From contig JANTGL010000122.1 of assembly GCA_024762915.1 (NCBI GenBank), positions 1-7,831 of the forward strand: a DNA stretch of 7,831 bases, read 5' to 3'. Below the pieces are notes generated by a model. The model ran no database searches and was not told the DNA's origin. It saw only the letters and a list, made by a program, of their open reading frames with translations. The stretch comes from Bacteroidales bacterium (GTDB lineage: Bacteria > Bacteroidota > Bacteroidia > Bacteroidales > JAADGE01). Each line of letters begins with the position of its first letter. Positions within the stretch are counted from its first letter, which is position 1. The translations under genes were made by a program, and so were the position numbers. This document shows positions 5,536 through 7,831 of this stretch, piece after piece.

Positions 5536-6342
5536 TTATTTATTATGTACGTGAACATCCATTTGCGGATACGGAATGTTAAGATTTTCTGTTGTGAATG
5601 TTTTATAAATATTTTCATTCATGTCAAAAAATACATCCCAATAATCTTCGCTTTTTACCCAAACACGAACGGCAAAATTTACCGAGCTGTCGGCTAATTC
5701 ACTGACAGCGACAAAAGGTTCGGGTTTCTTGAGTATTCTGTTGTCTGCTTCAATCAATTTAAAAATAACTGATTTTGCTGTATCAATATCATCCCCGTAT
5801 CCGATACCGAAAGTCCAGTCAACACGTCTTTCAGGTTCGGCAGAATAATTAATCATTGAACTTGTTGAAAGTCCTCCGTTAGGAATAATAATTATTTTAT
5901 TGTCAACGGATTTCAGTAAAGTATTAAACAATTGAATTTCGGAAACTGTTCCCATATATCCTTGTGCTTCAATAAAATCACCGACTTTAAAGGGTTTGAA
6001 AATTAAAATCATAACACCGCCTGCAAAATTTTGCAATGTTCCCGATAATGCCATACCGACAGCTAAACCGGCAGCACCGAGAATAGCAATGAAAGAGGTC
6101 ATTTCAATACCGACCATTCCCATCACACTGATGACTAATAAGACTTTTAACAAAATATTAGTCAGACTTTTCACGAATGATGCTAATGAAGCATCTGTTT
6201 TTTTCTTTTCAAGTAATTTTGAAACACCTTTAGTTATTAGTTTAATAATCCAGAGACCGAGTATGAGAACGACAATTGCTCCGATGAGTTTCGGTCCGTA
6301 TTCAACGAGAAGTTCAATAATTTTATCGATGTATTTGTCCAT
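5536..6342 (-). CDS. MscS-family small-conductance mechanosensitive channel
   Basis: The 268-residue protein is close in length to E. coli MscS (286) and shows the same order of parts. Three hydrophobic segments lie at about 16-38, 62-80 and 84-115. The third is the pore helix, rich in Gly and Ala (GAAGLAVGMALSGTLQNFAGG, 89-109), followed by FKPFKVGDFIE (115-125) at the start of the cytosolic beta domain. IPNGGL (153-158) and the C-terminal IPYPQMDVHVH (256-266) are family hallmarks. Such channels open under membrane tension and release solutes during hypo-osmotic shock. MscL is encoded 73 nt upstream in the same direction, and the DUF3078 barrel 19 nt downstream. A TAnnTTTG box in the gap suggests its own promoter. 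The MscS-family call is very firm; which subtype is not. Confidence 0.95.
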   Translation of the reverse strand: MDKYIDKIIELLVEYGPKLIGAIVVLILGLWIIKLITKGVSKLLEKKKTDASLASFVKSLTNILLKVLLVISVMGMVGIEMTSFIAILGAAGLAVGMALSGTLQNFAGGVMILIFKPFKVGDFIEAQGYMGTVSEIQLFNTLLKSVDNKIIIIPNGGLSTSSMINYSAEPERRVDWTFGIGYGDDIDTAKSVIFKLIEADNRILKKPEPFVAVSELADSSVNFAVRVWVKSEDYWDVFFDMNENIYKTFTTENLNIPYPQMDVHVHNK

Positions 6343-6370
6343 TTTTACAGTTTTGATTTATAATTCCTTA

Positions 6371-6378
6371 CAAATTTA
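6371..6378 (-). promoter_or_regulatory. Candidate -7 box of the mscS-DUF3078 unit
   Basis: The minus strand reads TAAATTTG, a full match to TAnnTTTG, 28 nt before the ATG at 6342. No TTTG is seen at the usual -33 distance, so the promoter is uncertain; read-through from mscL is the alternative, since there is no terminator in the 73-nt gap. Confidence 0.35.
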
Positions 6379-6415
6379 AAAAACTTGTAGAAATATTTAT
6401 ATTAACTTGAAAATT

Positions 6416-6850
6416 TTACTTGTTATTTTTTAATAAATCTCTGATTTCCGACAACAAAACTTCTTCTTTTGAAGGTTCAGGCGGAGCAGCAGGTTTTTCT
6501 TCTTCTTTCTTTTTCATTTTATTGTAAGCTTTTACAACCATAAAAATTGAAAATGCAACAATAATAAATGTGATAATTGTATTAATGAAATTTCCGTAAT
6601 TAACGGCTACTTCCGATACTTCAGGCGTAATTACTTTACCTGCAGCATCAGTTACTGCTTTTACGGGTTCTTGCAGTACAATTTTTAATTGAGAAAAATC
6701 AACGCCTCCGAGTAATTTTCCGATGGGGGGCATGATAACGTCATTCACTAATGATTTTACGATAGCACCGAAATAGGTTGCTAAAATTAAACCGACTGCC
6801 ATATCAATGACATTTCCTTTACTGATAAATTTTTTGAATTCTTTAAGCAT
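6416..6850 (-). CDS. mscL: Large-conductance mechanosensitive channel MscL
   Basis: This 144-residue protein (E. coli MscL has 136) forms the homopentameric emergency release valve of the inner membrane. It starts with the amphipathic MLKEFKKFISKGNVIDMAVG (1-20), continues into the pore helix TM1 (about 15-36), NDVIMPPIGKLLGGVDFS (36-53), a periplasmic loop, TM2 (about 88-108), a basic/acidic KMKKKEEEK stretch and the C-terminal bundle helix LLSEIRDLLK (132-141). The frame stays open to 6913, but I chose the ATG at 6850 because MscL proteins begin with exactly this block and because the 21 extra codons would lie in a terminator hairpin (6878-6911). The TM1 position of E. coli Gly26 is Ala24 here and Ala28 is Tyr26. 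The mscS-family gene follows 73 nt downstream. Confidence 0.95.
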   Translation of the reverse strand: MLKEFKKFISKGNVIDMAVGLILATYFGAIVKSLVNDVIMPPIGKLLGGVDFSQLKIVLQEPVKAVTDAAGKVITPEVSEVAVNYGNFINTIITFIIVAFSIFMVVKAYNKMKKKEEEKPAAPPEPSKEEVLLSEIRDLLKNNK

Positions 6851-6871
6851 AATATTTGTTTTTTGATGTTT

Positions 6872-6911
6872 TAAAAAGATAAGCACGACAAATAAAAATG
6901 CCGCACTTATC
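6872..6911 (-). terminator. Rho-independent terminator of the OmpA-family gene
   Basis: On the minus strand GATAAGTGCGGCA (6899-6911) pairs with TGTCGTGCTTATC (6878-6890) over 13 positions, three of them G-U, around an 8-nt loop, and a run of five T (6873-6877) follows. Read from the plus strand the three wobble pairs become A-C mismatches, so the structure is directional. It begins 28 nt past the OmpA stop and lies before mscL, separating the two units. Confidence 0.8.
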
Positions 6912-6939
6912 AACCCATGAATATTTGTAAACTGTTTAT

Positions 6940-7831
6940 TTATTTTTGAATAGTAATTTCTACGCGTCTGTTTTTTGCTCTTCCGGCAGATGTATTATTA
7001 CTTGCTATCGGATTTGCAATACCGTGTCCCTTTGCCGTTAATCTTGAAGCAGAAATGCCTTTATCAATAAAATATTGTTTTACGGCGTTTGCTCTGCTGT
7101 CAGATAAAGTTAAGTTTTTATCTTTATTTCCCGTATTATCGGTATATCCGTCAATTGAAAATTTTGTATGCGGATATTTTGTCATAATTTTAATGATATT
7201 GTCTAAATCGGTATATGATTTTGATTTGATGGTCGATTTGCCGGTGTCAAATTGAATGTTCTTAGCGCTGAAACTGATTTCTTTTTCAATTTGTTTTTTT
7301 ACTTCCTCTTTCATTTCCGGGCAACCGTTTAATTTAGCAATACCGGCTTTATCAGGACATGCATCATATTTATCGGCAATACCGTCACCGTCTCTGTCCG
7401 GGCAACCTTTTAAAGATACTAAACCTTTTGTATTCGGGCATTCGTCATCTTTATCGGCAACACCGTCACCGTCACTGTCGGGACAACCTTTTAAACTTAC
7501 AAGACCTTTTGTATTCGGGCAAGCATCATCTTTATCTGCAACACCGTCTCCGTCTGTATCAGGACAACCGTTAAATTCTTTTAATCCTTTTACATTCGGA
7601 CACGCATCATCTTTATCTGCAATACCGTCACCGTCCGTATCGGGACAACCGTTAAATGCAGCTAAACCGGCAGTATTCGGGCATGCATCATCTTTGTCTG
7701 CAATTCCGTCATTATCGCTGTCGGGACAACCGTAAAATTTTTCTAATCCGAAAACATCCGGGCAAGCATCTTTTTTATCACCGATACCGTCACCGTCACG
7801 GTCGGCACCTTGTCCTAATCGAATTTTTAAT
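6940..7831 (-). CDS. OmpA-family protein with TSP type 3 repeats, 5'-partial
   Basis: The frame runs from the right edge to the stop at 6940 (297 codons with stop); the N-terminal part, probably a beta barrel and signal peptide, lies outside. Visible first are six 27-residue repeats of the form DxDGDGxADKxDxCPNxxGxxxxxGCP (7318-7803), the thrombospondin type 3 pattern that binds Ca2+ and often links barrel and peptidoglycan domain in OmpA/OprF-like proteins. A charged linker follows (MKEEVKKQIEKE, from 7314), then the OmpA C-terminal domain: IQFDTGKSTI, DGYTDNTG, LSDSRANAV, KGHG and AGRAKNRRVEI. The Asp of TDNTG (7138-7140) and the Arg of DSRA are 15 residues apart, as in the diaminopimelate-binding pair of Acinetobacter OmpA, so peptidoglycan binding should be intact. 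Located in the outer membrane. An ATG at 7314 is internal and not the true start. Confidence 0.93.
   Translation of the reverse strand, partial: LKIRLGQGADRDGDGIGDKKDACPDVFGLEKFYGCPDSDNDGIADKDDACPNTAGLAAFNGCPDTDGDGIADKDDACPNVKGLKEFNGCPDTDGDGVADKDDACPNTKGLVSLKGCPDSDGDGVADKDDECPNTKGLVSLKGCPDRDGDGIADKYDACPDKAGIAKLNGCPEMKEEVKKQIEKEISFSAKNIQFDTGKSTIKSKSYTDLDNIIKIMTKYPHTKFSIDGYTDNTGNKDKNLTLSDSRANAVKQYFIDKGISASRLTAKGHGIANPIASNNTSAGRAKNRRVEITIQK
7318..7803 (-). repeat. Six tandem 81-bp repeats encoding TSP type 3 units
   Basis: Units in coding order are 7723-7803, 7642-7722, 7561-7641, 7480-7560, 7399-7479 and 7318-7398. Each encodes 27 residues with an Asp-rich DxDGDG start and two Cys. The two most similar units (7480-7560 and 7399-7479) agree at 25 of 27 residues but differ at 14 of 81 bases, so the array is old and kept by selection on the protein. 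Confidence 0.9.

Noticed and set aside
5464..6379. Plus-strand open frames at 5464-5697 and 5996-6379
   Set aside because: They are antisense to the DUF3078 and mscS-family genes, and their composition simply reflects those genes.
6851..6913. N-terminal extension of MscL from an ATG at 6913
   Set aside because: The 21 residues are not part of the MscL family and are encoded by the terminator hairpin of the upstream gene.
7055..7735. Plus-strand open frames, including one with a striking SLSGQPF-type repeat (7256-7735)
   Set aside because: The repeat is the antisense image of the TSP type 3 repeats of the OmpA-family gene, whose Asp/Gly/Cys pattern and following OmpA domain make sense.

Overview
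This 7.8-kb window looks like chromosome from a low-GC member of the Bacteroidetes. The signs are a DUF3078-type outer-membrane protein, an OmpA protein with thrombospondin type 3 repeats, signal peptides ending in ...A|Q, little Shine-Dalgarno signal, and candidate promoters of the TTTG / TAnnTTTG type used in this phylum. No rRNA, tRNA, CRISPR array, transposase or integrase is visible.

Layout. (1) Positions 1-929, plus strand: the 3' part of a gene for a membrane domain, possibly EcfT/CbiQ-like, followed by a THEP1-type NTPase domain. (2) Positions 974-2791, minus strand: two very AT-rich genes, a secreted protein of unknown function and a lipoprotein with a caspase-like fold in which both catalytic residues are replaced. 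(3) Positions 2988-4160, minus strand: an intact tryptophan synthase beta gene without other trp genes beside it. (4) Positions 4161-4601: 441 bases without a gene, holding a long imperfect inverted repeat and a rho-independent terminator. (5) Positions 4602-6850, minus strand: mscL, then an mscS-family gene followed after 19 nt by a DUF3078 outer-membrane protein gene. (6) Positions 6940-7831, minus strand: the 3' part of an OmpA-family gene with six 27-residue calcium-binding-type repeats, followed by its own terminator.

How the parts fit. The right half encodes envelope functions: peptidoglycan anchoring (OmpA), two inner-membrane tension-gated channels (MscL and MscS) and an outer-membrane barrel. 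This suggests an osmotic or envelope-integrity cluster. The left half is more heterogeneous. Three near-identical 31-nt palindromes (921-951, 1943-1973, 2948-2978) sit just downstream of the 3' ends of genes, about 1 kb apart, and bracket the two AT-rich genes. One of them supplies the stop codon of the THEP1-fusion gene.

The most noteworthy observations are the palindrome family, the predicted pseudo-caspase lipoprotein and the membrane/THEP1 fusion. All family assignments come from reading motifs by eye; no database search was made.
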